DNA of 39,797 nt from positions 1-39,797 of the forward strand of contig JQIS01000006.1 in NCBI GenBank assembly GCA_000830175.1, in the 5' to 3' direction. Under the pieces are notes generated by a model, which worked only from the letters and a program-made list of their open reading frames with translations, ran no database searches and was not told where the DNA came from. Source of the stretch: Sulfurovum sp. FS08-3 (GTDB taxonomy: Bacteria; Campylobacterota; Campylobacteria; Campylobacterales; Sulfurovaceae). The position numbers were made by a program, and so were the translations under genes. Position 1 is the stretch's first letter; the number at the start of each line of letters is the position of its first letter. Shown here one piece after another: positions 15,697 to 25,575 of this stretch.

Positions 15697-18066
15697 GTGC
15701 ACGGAAAAAATATGGAAAATATAAAAATAGAAACGGAAAAAATACTCAATCAAGTAGTACAACAGATAAAGAATGTTTCAACAAATGTACAATATAAAGA
15801 CGCTACTAGACATTTGTCACTGTTAGAAGGTGAATTGGACAAATTGAAAGAATTGGAGTTTATTGTTGCTATGGTGGGGACAATGAAAGCGGGTAAATCT
15901 ACGACAATCAATGCAATTGTCGGACAAGAAATTTTACCTCACCGAGTTGAGGCTATGACGACTTTGCCAACTCGTGTTACACATAAATTAGGTCAAAAAA
16001 AACCTTGTTTGCTTTTGACAAAAAAAGATACTTTTAACGAATTGATAAAAGAGATAAAAACAAAAATATCCGATGGTTATGATATTGAAAGTTCAAGTTT
16101 TGATTATGGAAAACAAACTATTGAAATTATCAAAAATGGTCAGTTTCTATTCAAGGATAGATATGAAGGAAAAGAAGAGATATTTAGTACGCTAAAACTC
16201 ATCAATGACCTTATGAGGATAGCAAAAGAAGCCAGTATCAAGCCACCCTATGGAGAGTTTCAAGCCATTAATGATTTCCCAAGCATAGAAGTGGAGTTTT
16301 ATTATTTGAAGGATAAAGAAGCTTTGAAAGATGCCAAGTTTTCTCTTTTGGATACTCCTGGACCCAATGAATATGGACAATCTGAGTATTTAAAGGAAAT
16401 TTCTAAAAAGCTAACAGAACAAGCATCGGCTGTAATGTTGATTGTAGATTTCACACAAATAAGTGGTGAGAGTACCGAAGAGACAAAACGACAGGTTTTG
16501 GACGCATTGCAATATATTGGCGAAAATAAAGTATCAATACTCCTCAATAAGTTTGATGAAGATCGCAAACAGAGCAATGAGAAAGGATACGATAAGGCTA
16601 AAAAAGATTTTGCCGACAAATTTATAGTAGGAAAGATAAGCAGTGATAATGTTTTTCCTGTTTCATCAAGAGAAGCATTTTATGCCAATTTGGGATTGAG
16701 TGAATTAGCCATAAATAATAGATTGAGTGAGAATCTCGTATGGCTTAAAGAATTTGGACAAATAATTATTGGGCGTAACTGGAAAAGGGATATTGACGAT
16801 AATAACGAAGTTCGAGAGTGTTGTAATAAAGCATATAGTGATTCATATTTTGAAGAGCCAATGAAAAATATCATAAATCTATCATACGATAGAGCACAAC
16901 TAGGTTCTATAGAATCCGCTCTTCAGACTTTAGAAGGTGTGACACAAGATATAAAAAATATATTTCATACCAGTATGGACTCTTTGACCATAACTATAGA
17001 TGAGCTAAAAAAACAAATTGTTATTATTAGGAACGAGACATCAAAAATTGAAGCAATATCTAAAAAAATAGACGATACTTCACAAGAAGAATTAGGACAA
17101 ATAGAATCCCTTATAGATGATGTGATGGAAAAAAAACTAAAGGAGTTTCTTAGTCATCTCGAAACAAAATTTAGCAATGAAGAGGAGAAACTAAAAGAAC
17201 AATCAACTCAAAATCAAACCAAAGTTATAGAAAAAAGGCATGAAGAAAAATGGGTTTTATTTGGGTTTAGGCTTCGTCAAAAAGCTTTGAAACAGAAAAA
17301 GGAAGAAGTATCAAAGAAAATTAATGAGTATTTTAAAACATTGGCAAGAGAAGGTAAAGTTCAATTTGAAGATCAACAAGATAAAAATGATTTTATTGAG
17401 ATTATTGGAGAATTGAGCAATGATGAGTTGAATGCGTTTTTGTATGAATTAGAAAAATTAACACTTGAGAATATCGAACTAACAATAAAGCAGTTAAATA
17501 AATTGATTGACGAGGAACTCAAAGATATTATTGATGAAATCAAATCTAACTTGGGAGAAAATGTATTAATAAATATCCCAAATATAAAAATAGAAAATGA
17601 AAATAATTTTGAAAAGGTATCTTTGGAAGATACAGTGAGAGTTGATAAAAAAATTGAGAATATAGATCAAGGAGGATTTTGGGGTAGCCTCAAAAGAAAA
17701 ATTGACTTTTTTGGTAATAAATGGGGAATAGATGAAAGAGAAAAAAATATATTTGTTGTTTCCAAAGAGGAAATAATGGGAAAAATAAAATCTGCTAGTA
17801 GTGCGTTAAAAGAAAGAATTCATGAAGATATAAAAATACAGTATAAGGCAGATATTGAAACGCCAATTAATGATAGTATTGATAAGTTGATTGGGGAGAT
17901 AGAAAAGCTTAGAGAATTGAAAGAAGACATTCTACGGAAGCGTCAAAAGGATGAACTTAACATAGAAAATGAACTATCGTCAGCGAAGAAAGAGCTAGAG
18001 TTTATAGAAAAAATTGGGACTAGAATCAAGATTGTAAATGAAGTTATGGGAGAATTAAATGGATAA
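15697..18066 (+). CDS. Dynamin-family GTPase, CrfC/RdcA (YjdA)-like
   Basis: Large GTPase of about 789 residues. G-motifs: GTMKAGKSTTINAIVG (G1), MTTLPTR with the switch Thr (G2), LLDTPGPNEYG (G3), LLNKFDED (G4). The flanking text, including ATMKAGKST-type P-loop context and the INDLMRIAKE and SIEVEFYYL blocks, matches Escherichia coli CrfC (YjdA, RdcA), linked there to the replication clamp and diguanylate-cyclase/biofilm control. The C-terminal half is coiled coil. The frame opens at GTG 15664, but GGAG at 15686-15689 fits GTG 15697; ATG 15712 is a third option. It overlaps the RdcB-like gene by 8 bases, as in the E. coli pair. Base use is more AT-rich than in neighbours, suggesting transfer. 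Confidence 0.87.
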   Translation: MHGKNMENIKIETEKILNQVVQQIKNVSTNVQYKDATRHLSLLEGELDKLKELEFIVAMVGTMKAGKSTTINAIVGQEILPHRVEAMTTLPTRVTHKLGQKKPCLLLTKKDTFNELIKEIKTKISDGYDIESSSFDYGKQTIEIIKNGQFLFKDRYEGKEEIFSTLKLINDLMRIAKEASIKPPYGEFQAINDFPSIEVEFYYLKDKEALKDAKFSLLDTPGPNEYGQSEYLKEISKKLTEQASAVMLIVDFTQISGESTEETKRQVLDALQYIGENKVSILLNKFDEDRKQSNEKGYDKAKKDFADKFIVGKISSDNVFPVSSREAFYANLGLSELAINNRLSENLVWLKEFGQIIIGRNWKRDIDDNNEVRECCNKAYSDSYFEEPMKNIINLSYDRAQLGSIESALQTLEGVTQDIKNIFHTSMDSLTITIDELKKQIVIIRNETSKIEAISKKIDDTSQEELGQIESLIDDVMEKKLKEFLSHLETKFSNEEEKLKEQSTQNQTKVIEKRHEEKWVLFGFRLRQKALKQKKEEVSKKINEYFKTLAREGKVQFEDQQDKNDFIEIIGELSNDELNAFLYELEKLTLENIELTIKQLNKLIDEELKDIIDEIKSNLGENVLINIPNIKIENENNFEKVSLEDTVRVDKKIENIDQGGFWGSLKRKIDFFGNKWGIDEREKNIFVVSKEEIMGKIKSASSALKERIHEDIKIQYKADIETPINDSIDKLIGEIEKLRELKEDILRKRQKDELNIENELSSAKKELEFIEKIGTRIKIVNEVMGELNG

Positions 18067-19018
18067 ATATAAAGTTATCAAACAACTTGAAATTGATATT
18101 AGTAGGGAAGATTTTGAAAGCATAGATAAAAACCATCCCCATATCACTGAAAAATTGATTGTGGATGCCATTAACGGTGTCAAGGTCGTAGCCAATGACC
18201 TGAATGAAACCGCTCGCACCAAAGAGAAGGGAGTGGGTAGAATATGGGATAGCGTGAGTGGCAGTGCAAAAACAAGACAAAATCTCATCAATGAAAATCT
18301 CATAGAAGGATTGAGTGCGGTGACCATATGGCTAGGGGATCATGATCGTCATATAGGTCGTATTGATAAGCGTATCAAAGTTATTGCTGAGAAGCTTTAC
18401 AATACACAAGATGAAATTTTTAAATTTTATGAAGAGCATAAAGAGTTAAAAATGGATGTAGAGAAACTCAAGGAGTGTTTGAGTGCATTCAAAAAAGAAT
18501 CTGACGATAGATTCAATGTATTAGAACATAGACTAACTAAAGTTGAGGCACATCAACACATAGATAGAGAAATAGAAAAAATAAATACTCTTAGAATGGC
18601 TACGGAGATTGAGATTTTTACTATCTTGGATAATTTGGCGAGTGGGGAGGCAGGTTACTATTATGCCAAGGAACAAAACGAGAAGAATAAAGTTGAATTA
18701 CTAGGGTACATCAAAAACAAAATAAAAGGTAAGATTAATCGAAATCAGCATAATCAATTCATTGATTATAGACAGCTCAATCAAGAAATCAACAAACTTC
18801 CCCCATCAGAACAAAAAGCTATCAGCTTCATAGGGAGTCAATATAGTAGCTTTGCCAACAATAACCCGTTGTATGAAATATCTGATATGATTAAAATCAT
18901 AGCAACTTCTAAGCCTGAGGAATTGGAAAGCAACATCAATATACATCCAAATATTAGAACATTTATGACACTAGAGTCATATATAGATGAAGCAACAAAA
19001 GAACTTTTGAATCTCTAA
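18059..19018 (+). CDS. RdcB (YjcZ)-like partner of the dynamin GTPase
   Basis: Protein of 319 residues, mostly helical, with no signal peptide or membrane segment. The region KVVANDLNETARTKEKGVGR through LIEGLSAVTIWLGDHDRHIG looks like the RdcB/YjcZ family, which partners RdcA in controlling diguanylate cyclase in Escherichia coli. A coiled coil spans about residues 95-180. GGGAG at 18047-18051 precedes the start inside the upstream gene. The assignment rests on recognition of this region plus gene order; the C-terminal third is unassigned. Confidence 0.7.
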   Translation: MDKYKVIKQLEIDISREDFESIDKNHPHITEKLIVDAINGVKVVANDLNETARTKEKGVGRIWDSVSGSAKTRQNLINENLIEGLSAVTIWLGDHDRHIGRIDKRIKVIAEKLYNTQDEIFKFYEEHKELKMDVEKLKECLSAFKKESDDRFNVLEHRLTKVEAHQHIDREIEKINTLRMATEIEIFTILDNLASGEAGYYYAKEQNEKNKVELLGYIKNKIKGKINRNQHNQFIDYRQLNQEINKLPPSEQKAISFIGSQYSSFANNNPLYEISDMIKIIATSKPEELESNINIHPNIRTFMTLESYIDEATKELLNL

Positions 19019-19028
19019 AAGGAAAATC

Positions 19029-19769
19029 ATGCAAAAGAAAAAATTAGGAATCGTCCTCTCGGGTGGAGGTGCAAAAGGTGCGTATGAGGTAGGTTTTTTG
19101 AAAGCTCTCAGTGAGTTTGGTATCCAACCCCACGCCGTGTCTGGTGCAAGTATCGGGGCATTGAACGGAGCGATATATGCTGCATTGGGAGATACGACAA
19201 AAAGTGCTTTGATTCTTGAAAAGCTTTGGAATGACCTCGCTCATACAGATACTTTGAAATTGGATACTGAAAAAGTTATCAAAAATATTGTTGATGTGTT
19301 GACATATTTTTCACCGATGCCAGTTTCGAGACTTACAAAGGTGGTAATGACTGCCATGAAAGCAGGGAAGAGTCAAGAGGGTTTATTGAGTCAGATTCCC
19401 ATGATCGATAGATTAAAACAATATGCCTGTGTTGAAGAACTCAAGAAGGGTCTGCCTTTTTATGTAGGGATGACGAAATCACATGGGAATCTTCAAGATG
19501 TTGCAAATTACTTTGAACTCGGGAAAGAGGAAGTGGTTTTTAAAAAAATTCAAAATCTCAAAGATGAAGAGATACACAAAGCTATCATGGCATCAGCCGC
19601 ATTGCCAATACTCTTTGACGGTTTAGAAATTGAGGGTGAAATATACCGTGATGGTTGTTTGGGTTCAACCGAAAATCAATGGGGTAATACGCCAGCTAAA
19701 CCACTTGTTACAGATGAAAAATGTACACATTTGATTGTGTGTCATTTGGGTAACGGTAGTTTTTTTTGA
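19029..19769 (+). CDS. Patatin-like phospholipase, main part (frameshifted near the C-terminus)
   Basis: Patatin-family lipid hydrolase. It has the oxyanion loop SGGGAKGAYEVG (residues 10-21), the nucleophile Ser in GASIG (about 39-43) and the dyad Asp in YRDGCLG (DGC where DGG/A is usual). The frame ends at residue 246, shortly after an 8-T tract at 19760-19767. With 7 Ts it would run on to 20028 (about 332 residues). All catalytic parts are before the shift, so this product may still fold. It lies 10 bases after the RdcB-like gene with AAGGA before the ATG, so the three genes form one operon. Patatin enzymes act as membrane-attacking effectors in some bacterial immune systems; that role here is inference. 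Confidence 0.87.
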   Translation: MQKKKLGIVLSGGGAKGAYEVGFLKALSEFGIQPHAVSGASIGALNGAIYAALGDTTKSALILEKLWNDLAHTDTLKLDTEKVIKNIVDVLTYFSPMPVSRLTKVVMTAMKAGKSQEGLLSQIPMIDRLKQYACVEELKKGLPFYVGMTKSHGNLQDVANYFELGKEEVVFKKIQNLKDEEIHKAIMASAALPILFDGLEIEGEIYRDGCLGSTENQWGNTPAKPLVTDEKCTHLIVCHLGNGSFF

Positions 19770-20028
19770 TCGCCATAATCCATTGTTTAAAGATGTTACT
19801 ATTATAGAAATTCGACCAAAACATGGTACTTTTTCATCAGAACTCGATGCATTAATGTTTCAAGCTAGTAAGATTGGTGACTGGATGGAACAAGGATATG
19901 AAGATACAAAGCGTATAGTTGGAGATACCTTTGATGCTTTGGATGCCGTATCTCAAAGAATATCGAGTGAGATTCAAGCAGAACAATCTATAGACAAGCT
20001 CAAAAAAAGACAATTTAAACTCGTGTAA
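19768..20028 (+). pseudogene. Out-of-frame C-terminal part of the patatin gene
   Basis: Continuation of the patatin reading frame after the poly-T tract: DRHNPLFKDVTIIEIRPKHG, then a helical tail ending KKRQFKLV. The motif with RP after a short strand and the amphipathic tail are usual for patatin-like proteins following the catalytic Asp. No start or ribosome binding site of its own. One T fewer joins it to the upstream frame. Confidence 0.75.
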
Positions 20029-20196
20029 ATCAAAGGAATCCTCATAATTGTAGCTCCGCAACTTTTCAAACTCACCTGTCCTAAGGTTATTTGAAAATAG
20101 TCGAACCAAACAGCGGAATGTATATTTACTCTTTCCTCTATCACTATTTTAAACATTGTTATGTCACACTCTCGGAAGAGGTGGAATAAGGAAGAG

Positions 20197-20805
20197 TTAC
20201 AAATTGATAAAGTTTTTAAGTATCTTCAATCCATTGTCGTGGGATTTTTCGGGGTGGGGTTGGATGCCGTAAACATTCTCTCTATTGACTGCGGCGATAA
20301 ACTCATAGCCGTAAAAGCTTTTGCCAATGACAAATTTATCATCGCAAAGCGCATGAAACGAGTGAACAAAATAGAGATAGGGATCGTTTAGACCCTTAAA
20401 GAGCGGGGTGTCGTGCGTCACAAAAAGCTCATTCCAACCCATGTGCGGTACTTTTAGGGGGTGGTTAAATTGGGTTTTATCAAAGGCAACAATCTCCCCC
20501 TCAATAAGCCCCAATCCTTTGTGTTCTCCAAACTCACGGCTTGTATCAAAAAGCAGCTGCATTCCCAAACAAATACCCAAAATGGGCTTACCGCTTTGGG
20601 CGTACTCTATTATTGCCTCGTTCATACCGTTACGATTGAGATGCTCCATGGCATCGCCAAAAGCCCCCACGCCTGGCAAAAGTAGCTTGTCGTAAGCTTG
20701 GAGTTTGTCGGGATTTGATTCTATGTTGGTTTTGCTTCCTAGCTTATCAAAGGCATTTTGCACCGAGGCCAAATTGCCCATATTGTAATCAACAATACCA
20801 ATCAT
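20197..20805 (-). CDS. hisH: Imidazole glycerol phosphate synthase, glutaminase subunit
   Basis: Class I glutamine amidotransferase of 202 residues, supplies ammonia to HisF in histidine and AICAR formation. Oxyanion/nucleophile loop GICLGMQ with Cys79, and the His-Glu pair in PHPEKS near residues 183-187. The start overlaps the serS stop by 4 bases. No hisF is next to it here. Confidence 0.96.
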   Translation of the reverse strand: MIGIVDYNMGNLASVQNAFDKLGSKTNIESNPDKLQAYDKLLLPGVGAFGDAMEHLNRNGMNEAIIEYAQSGKPILGICLGMQLLFDTSREFGEHKGLGLIEGEIVAFDKTQFNHPLKVPHMGWNELFVTHDTPLFKGLNDPYLYFVHSFHALCDDKFVIGKSFYGYEFIAAVNRENVYGIQPHPEKSHDNGLKILKNFINL

Positions 20806-22049
20806 GCCATATACTTCTCAAGTACTTTGGGGATAGCAATACCCCCCTCTTGGTTTTGAAAATTCTCCATAATAGCAATAATCGTACGCCCTACCGCTAA
20901 AGCTGAGCCGTTGAGAGTATGCACAAAGGAGTTTTTATCTCCATCTTTGAAGCGAATTTTTGCTCTTCTTGCTTGAAAATCACGCACATTGGAGATAGAA
21001 CTAATCTCACGGTATTGGTTTTGCCCTGGTAGCCACACCTCTATATCAATCGTACGAGCCGCTGAAAAGCCCAAATCTCCACCGCAAAGCTCTACGATAC
21101 GATGGGGTAATTCAAGTAAGGTCAAAAGCTCCGAAGCATTGGCAACCATCATTTCAAAGATCGCATCGGATTGGTCTGGGTGGGTGAGGGCTACCATTTC
21201 GACTTTGCTAAATTGGTGTTGGCGTATCATTCCTCTGGTGTCTCTTCCCGCACTTCCTGCCTCTTTTCTAAAGCAAGGACTGTAGGCAGTGTAGAGAAGG
21301 GGGAGTTGGCTTGGCGATACAATCTCATCGTGGTGCAAATTGGTAAGCGGCACTTCGGAGGTGGGAATCAAAAACAGCTCTTCGCCCTCAATCTTGAAAA
21401 GATCCTCTTCAAATTTTGGCAATTGTCCTGTGCCTTGAAGCATCGCACGGTTGTTGATAAAAGGGATACTTACCTCTTCAAAACCTTTGGTGCGATTGTG
21501 ATCCAAAAAGAAACCAATTAAAGCACGTTCAAGCCTAGCCGCCTCTCCTTTGAGGACACTGAAACGACTTTTGACCAATTTCACACCTCGCTCAAAATCG
21601 ATCCAACCGTTGAGTTCGCTTAGTTCCCAATGCTCTTTGGGTTTAAAATCAAAGGTTTTGGGAGTGAGTACCCTTTTGATTTCGACATTGTCGTTTTCAT
21701 CAACTCCATCGGGTACTTTTGCATCGGGAAAGTTGGGAATGACCAAAGCTCTATTTTGCAACGCCTCATCGGCTTGGCGTGCTTTTTCTTGCAACGCAAC
21801 AAGAAGCTCTTTGTTGGCATCGACTTTGGCTTTAAGATCCGTTGTATCTTTGCCCTCTTTTTTATAGACTCCAAAGAGTTTGGACATCTCATTTTGGTTG
21901 GCTTTTGCCTCTTCAAACTGGGCGTTTGCCTCTTTGAGGGCTATAAAAAGCTGATGGAGTTGCTCAAGCGTATCGCTACTGACTCCCTTTTTGATAAGCA
22001 AAGCTGTAGCTTCATCGTAGTTTTTTTGCAGATATTTCAAATCAATCAT
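20802..22049 (-). CDS. serS: Seryl-tRNA synthetase
   Basis: Class II aminoacyl-tRNA synthetase of 415 residues. N-terminal helical hairpin (about 30-100) that grips the tRNA long arm; motif 2 in [20 protein letters not shown]; motif 3 in [19 protein letters not shown]. Length is normal. First gene of a two-gene minus-strand unit with hisH. Confidence 0.97.
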   Translation of the reverse strand: MIDLKYLQKNYDEATALLIKKGVSSDTLEQLHQLFIALKEANAQFEEAKANQNEMSKLFGVYKKEGKDTTDLKAKVDANKELLVALQEKARQADEALQNRALVIPNFPDAKVPDGVDENDNVEIKRVLTPKTFDFKPKEHWELSELNGWIDFERGVKLVKSRFSVLKGEAARLERALIGFFLDHNRTKGFEEVSIPFINNRAMLQGTGQLPKFEEDLFKIEGEELFLIPTSEVPLTNLHHDEIVSPSQLPLLYTAYSPCFRKEAGSAGRDTRGMIRQHQFSKVEMVALTHPDQSDAIFEMMVANASELLTLLELPHRIVELCGGDLGFSAARTIDIEVWLPGQNQYREISSISNVRDFQARRAKIRFKDGDKNSFVHTLNGSALAVGRTIIAIMENFQNQEGGIAIPKVLEKYMA

Positions 22050-22073
22050 TATTTGTACCTAAATTTTTTTGAA

Positions 22074-22079
22074 ATTATA
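22074..22079 (-). promoter_or_regulatory. Probable -10 box for serS
   Basis: Reads TATAAT on the minus strand 25 bases before the serS ATG. It lies just after the terminator of the upstream lipoprotein gene. Confidence 0.5.
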
Positions 22080-22111
22080 GTAAAAAGTGTTGGAGAGATG
22101 GATTAAAGTGA

Positions 22112-22140
22112 CAAAAAGGGGAGGAGTAAACCCCTTTTTG
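22112..22140 (-). terminator. Rho-independent terminator of the lipoprotein gene
   Basis: Perfect 10-bp stem caaaaagggg / cccctttttg with a 9-base loop, starting 3 bases after the lipoprotein stop codon. On the minus strand the stem itself ends in five Ts. Confidence 0.75.
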
Positions 22141-22142
22141 TG

Positions 22143-24782
22143 CTATTCAAATTCGGTAGATACATTAATACGTGTGATATTAAAAGTACAATCTTTATCC
22201 GCAGGTGCGGTTAATTTGAAGCTGATAAAAGCCGCTCCATACTCTGCGATACAAGCTCTTGCATCGTAGTCGTTTGAAGTCCCTATAATCTCATAACCGC
22301 ACGTTGAACCTGCCTCAATACCCCAACCAAAGTGTGCATTGCGATAAAATTCAGGTACTTTTTCGTGCCATATCGAGAAACCAACATTTGCTGTCTCACC
22401 TTTGGGTACTGTGTAGCCATCGGTTGGTTCGGAGTAGAGTCCGTTTCCTCTGAGAGTTACCTTTTTGGCTTCACCAATTCGTGTGGTTTGATCGGTATCG
22501 GCTTGATAGCCTGTGAGATTGACCCAAAGCATAATATCTTTGCCTGTGAGGTGATAATCGTAGCCAAAAGTAACAATTGCCGTCCCCTCACTATCAAGCG
22601 TAGAGCCGTTGCTATCGACTTGGGCATAACCAATGTATTCGCTACCATCACTGCGGCAAGGGTCTTGTCGGTAGTTGTGACCAATGGCGTAAAAGAGTTC
22701 ACTGCGTTTTGCTCCCAAATAGGTATCTTGCAACTCCAATACTTCGTTGCTTAGACGACTAAAGTCCCATTTGCCCAATGCCTCATAAGCGTATCCCTCT
22801 CCAAAGAGTACCAATTTATCGTTGGATTCATCAACGTATTGAAAACGATTTTGACCGTCCACTGGCACACTAAAAGTAGCCAAACCTCCACCCAAAGGAT
22901 TGATTGTCCCTTTTTGGGTATCGTTTTTGGCGATGTAGAGTCGTTTGGTTGAGTCTGTCTCAATGGCACTAGGAGCTGAACCATCTACGGCGTATCCCAC
23001 AATCGCTCCTGTGGCTACTCCAGGTGAGGTATTGACTTTGTTGTTGTAGGCATCGGTAGCTGAAACGGCGTAACGTTCAATGTACTTTCCTCTTGCTTCA
23101 TCGTGTTCTACTCCCACATAAGAGATACTCATAGCTGTGGGAGGTCCCGAATAGACGGTGACATTGACGGTTTGTTCAAGCGTTCGAGTCACTCCGTTGG
23201 CATCGACAAAGGTGGCAACGACACGCAAAGGAATAAGCCCCGATTTGGTATTGGTTTTGACGTTAAAAGTAATTGGATTTTCATTTGTAAGGGTTAGCGT
23301 TGAATACTCTTGCCCGTTTGAAATCAATTTTCCAATAAAAATATTTTGAATTGCTATCTCAAAACTTGTCATACTTGCTTTGGCTACATCATTACCTGCA
23401 TCATCTTTGACCACGATTGAAAAAGATTTCTCTTGATTGGGAATACCCATCGTAAATTTATTATCTTCCGATGAAATTTCTACAGTATAGTTGATAGGCA
23501 CATAATCGGAGGTAGGTTTGTAGGTGACGCTCATCTCTTTTTTATTGGCTGGGTCGGCATCGTGGTAAAATTTAAATACCGAAGAGGTATCACCGCTATC
23601 AATAAGGGCTTGAAGATTTTGCGGACCGGTGTATCTAAAAACAGCTTCACCATTGACGACGGGTACACTGTAGGCTTCAAAGCTACCAATATCAACCCCA
23701 TTGACAATTTTGGCGGGTAATACTACAAGCACATTGCCCTCAGAGTAGGGCGAGTTGGTTTCCCCTGCATAGACTTTGATGGTAATAACGGCTTGTTGGG
23801 AGTTGTTAGTAAGTTCAATGTTTTTGGAGCTATTGGGAATAACAACAAAAGGTTTTTCCGATACGACTACTGCCTCTTTTTTGTTGAATTTCAATTGAAA
23901 ATCTTGCGTTAGATTGCTATCGACATGGACTGCGGTCAAATTGAGTAATTTGCCATCGACAAGTTCCATATCTTTGGGTGATGTGTATTTAAAGGTTGCA
24001 TACCCCAAAGCATCGGTTTGGGTGCTAATAGCCGTAAAAGTTCCGTATTGGTCATTGGGATTAGCAAAGGCTTTGAGGGTTACGATTTCATCGGTTACGG
24101 CAAACCCATTGGCGATAAGTTGCACTTTTATGTCGTACGAAGTCTCTGCTTCAACAATCTCTAAAGGCGTTGTAGCGTTGATGAAGCTATAGCTCTCTGC
24201 ATCGCTTACATTGTTGTCAATTACCCCGCCTGTCGTGGTGTTGTTATCGGTTTTAAATGTGACCAAAAAATCTTGAGTAAGCTCTTTGTAGGTTGTGTTG
24301 GTCTCTTCGTAGTACAAAACGCTTTCAAACTTAATGATGTTTCCATTTACGGCACTTAAGTTTGAGGGAGATGTGTATTCAAAGGTGAAATAGCCTTTGT
24401 CGTCGGTTGTAGCGGTCATGGATGTAAACGTACCGTATTTGTCAAAAGGATTTTTAAATGCCTTTAGAAATACTGTTGCTCCCACTACGGGGTGCTGATA
24501 CTGTATCAATTGAGCTTTGAGCTGGTAGGCACTGCTTGCTTGTGTCACTGTGAGCGGTGTTGTGGGGTTGATAAAAGTATATTCAGGGCTACTGGTGACA
24601 GTTGTATCATCGGTTGTACCCGTTGTCCCGCCTGTGGTATCGTCCGTCACCAATCCACCACCACCTGTAGATGTGTCTGCTGTAGAGCTTGAGCCACTTG
24701 GATCCTCTTTGCTGTTGCTACCGCATGCACTTAGAGCCAAAGTTATCGCAACAATCAAAAAGTAGTCAATTAATTTTTTCAT
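22143..24782 (-). CDS. Large Ig-like-repeat lipoprotein
   Basis: Surface or periplasmic protein of 879 residues. Lipobox LSAC with Cys20, then a Ser/Thr/Gly-rich linker (21-65). At least two clear tandem Ig-like (invasin/Big-like) repeats of about 115 residues start near 68 and 196, sharing INxTTPL, VxLKAFxNPxDxYGTFT, TDxxGYxTFxYTSP and a QDF closing strand. A diverged third unit spans about 310-425. Later regions (430-600) also look beta-sandwich-like. The C-terminal part (about 690-879) contains paired cysteines and is unassigned. It lies 28 bases after the beta-barrel gene, so both are probably co-transcribed. Role in adhesion is inferred from the repeat type only. Confidence 0.8.
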   Translation of the reverse strand: MKKLIDYFLIVAITLALSACGSNSKEDPSGSSSTADTSTGGGGLVTDDTTGGTTGTTDDTTVTSSPEYTFINPTTPLTVTQASSAYQLKAQLIQYQHPVVGATVFLKAFKNPFDKYGTFTSMTATTDDKGYFTFEYTSPSNLSAVNGNIIKFESVLYYEETNTTYKELTQDFLVTFKTDNNTTTGGVIDNNVSDAESYSFINATTPLEIVEAETSYDIKVQLIANGFAVTDEIVTLKAFANPNDQYGTFTAISTQTDALGYATFKYTSPKDMELVDGKLLNLTAVHVDSNLTQDFQLKFNKKEAVVVSEKPFVVIPNSSKNIELTNNSQQAVITIKVYAGETNSPYSEGNVLVVLPAKIVNGVDIGSFEAYSVPVVNGEAVFRYTGPQNLQALIDSGDTSSVFKFYHDADPANKKEMSVTYKPTSDYVPINYTVEISSEDNKFTMGIPNQEKSFSIVVKDDAGNDVAKASMTSFEIAIQNIFIGKLISNGQEYSTLTLTNENPITFNVKTNTKSGLIPLRVVATFVDANGVTRTLEQTVNVTVYSGPPTAMSISYVGVEHDEARGKYIERYAVSATDAYNNKVNTSPGVATGAIVGYAVDGSAPSAIETDSTKRLYIAKNDTQKGTINPLGGGLATFSVPVDGQNRFQYVDESNDKLVLFGEGYAYEALGKWDFSRLSNEVLELQDTYLGAKRSELFYAIGHNYRQDPCRSDGSEYIGYAQVDSNGSTLDSEGTAIVTFGYDYHLTGKDIMLWVNLTGYQADTDQTTRIGEAKKVTLRGNGLYSEPTDGYTVPKGETANVGFSIWHEKVPEFYRNAHFGWGIEAGSTCGYEIIGTSNDYDARACIAEYGAAFISFKLTAPADKDCTFNITRINVSTEFE

Positions 24783-24810
24783 AATCGTTTCCTTGTATTT
24801 ATCAAAGCAA

Positions 24811-25350
24811 CTAGTATAAGTAGTTTACGCCAAGAGCGAAGTTGCCGATATGATCAACTTCATCCATATCTCCCAAAGAGTATCGATAGGCTACATCGAC
24901 ATCAATCTCTTTGGTCACATCAAGAGTAAAACCTGCTTGACCACCGTAGAAGAAGCCATCTTCATCTTTGAGTGTTGATTCGTAGTTCATGTAGCCTCCG
25001 TGTACGCCCAAATAGGGTTTAAACGATGCACTGTTAAACTCAGAAGTCAAAAGATAGTAATCAAATCCCAACAATCCTCGCTCGTAATTTTGATCGCTAT
25101 CTTTGTTGTCAAAGTAATTGAGCGCTATAAGTGTACGCCAATCTTCATTTTGGGCTCCGATTCGTACACCAAACTCTGCGTTGGTCCCCTCGACATCGTT
25201 TTCGCCAAAAATACCGCCTGTGTTGGCTTGAATAGTTGAAGCACCTACTTCTAGACCGATAAATCGCTCTCCCTCATCCAATCCCTCTTGGGCCATCAAA
25301 GATGATGATAATGCCATTGACAATAATACGATTGATAGTTTTGTTCTCAT
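24811..25350 (-). CDS. Outer-membrane beta-barrel protein
   Basis: Protein of 179 residues with a signal peptide ending at about residue 20 (SSLMAQ). The mature part has alternating strands with many aromatic girdle residues (FIGLEVGAS, AEFGVRIGAQ, LIALNYFD, GFDYYLL, FKPYLGVHGGYMNYE) and ends NFALGVNYLY, the aromatic C-terminal strand needed for outer-membrane insertion. About eight strands, like small OmpA/OmpW-type barrels. No pore function can be read from it. Together with the downstream lipoprotein it may form a surface unit. Confidence 0.82.
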   Translation of the reverse strand: MRTKLSIVLLSMALSSSLMAQEGLDEGERFIGLEVGASTIQANTGGIFGENDVEGTNAEFGVRIGAQNEDWRTLIALNYFDNKDSDQNYERGLLGFDYYLLTSEFNSASFKPYLGVHGGYMNYESTLKDEDGFFYGGQAGFTLDVTKEIDVDVAYRYSLGDMDEVDHIGNFALGVNYLY

Positions 25351-25540
25351 AATATACTCCTTGAAAAACTATTTTACAAAGAATAACATATTTTTATATT
25401 AATTAAGATTAAAATTTTTAGCTTTTGATATAGTTCTATATTAAAAAATTTGAAAGATAAAGAGTTGGCAGGTGTTTTGTTGCAAAAATGAACCAAACAA
25501 TAACTTTTTCTTATTTTTATCGACACTAAAAATCCAAAAG

Positions 25541-25562
25541 AGACTCAACTCACGAAGAGTCT
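25541..25562 (-). terminator. Possible terminator of the exported-protein gene
   Basis: Stem agactc / gagtct with a 10-base loop, about 14 bases after the stop of the gene ending at 25576. On the minus strand it is followed by cttttgg and further on by ttttt, a weak U-tract. Confidence 0.45.
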
Positions 25563-25575
25563 ATCTCTTATTGTT

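Noticed and set aside
20161-20391. 76-codon plus-strand ORF
   Set aside because: Mostly antisense to hisH; no supporting signal.
22332-22754. 140-codon plus-strand ORF
   Set aside because: Antisense to the Ig-like lipoprotein; no start signal and no recognisable protein.
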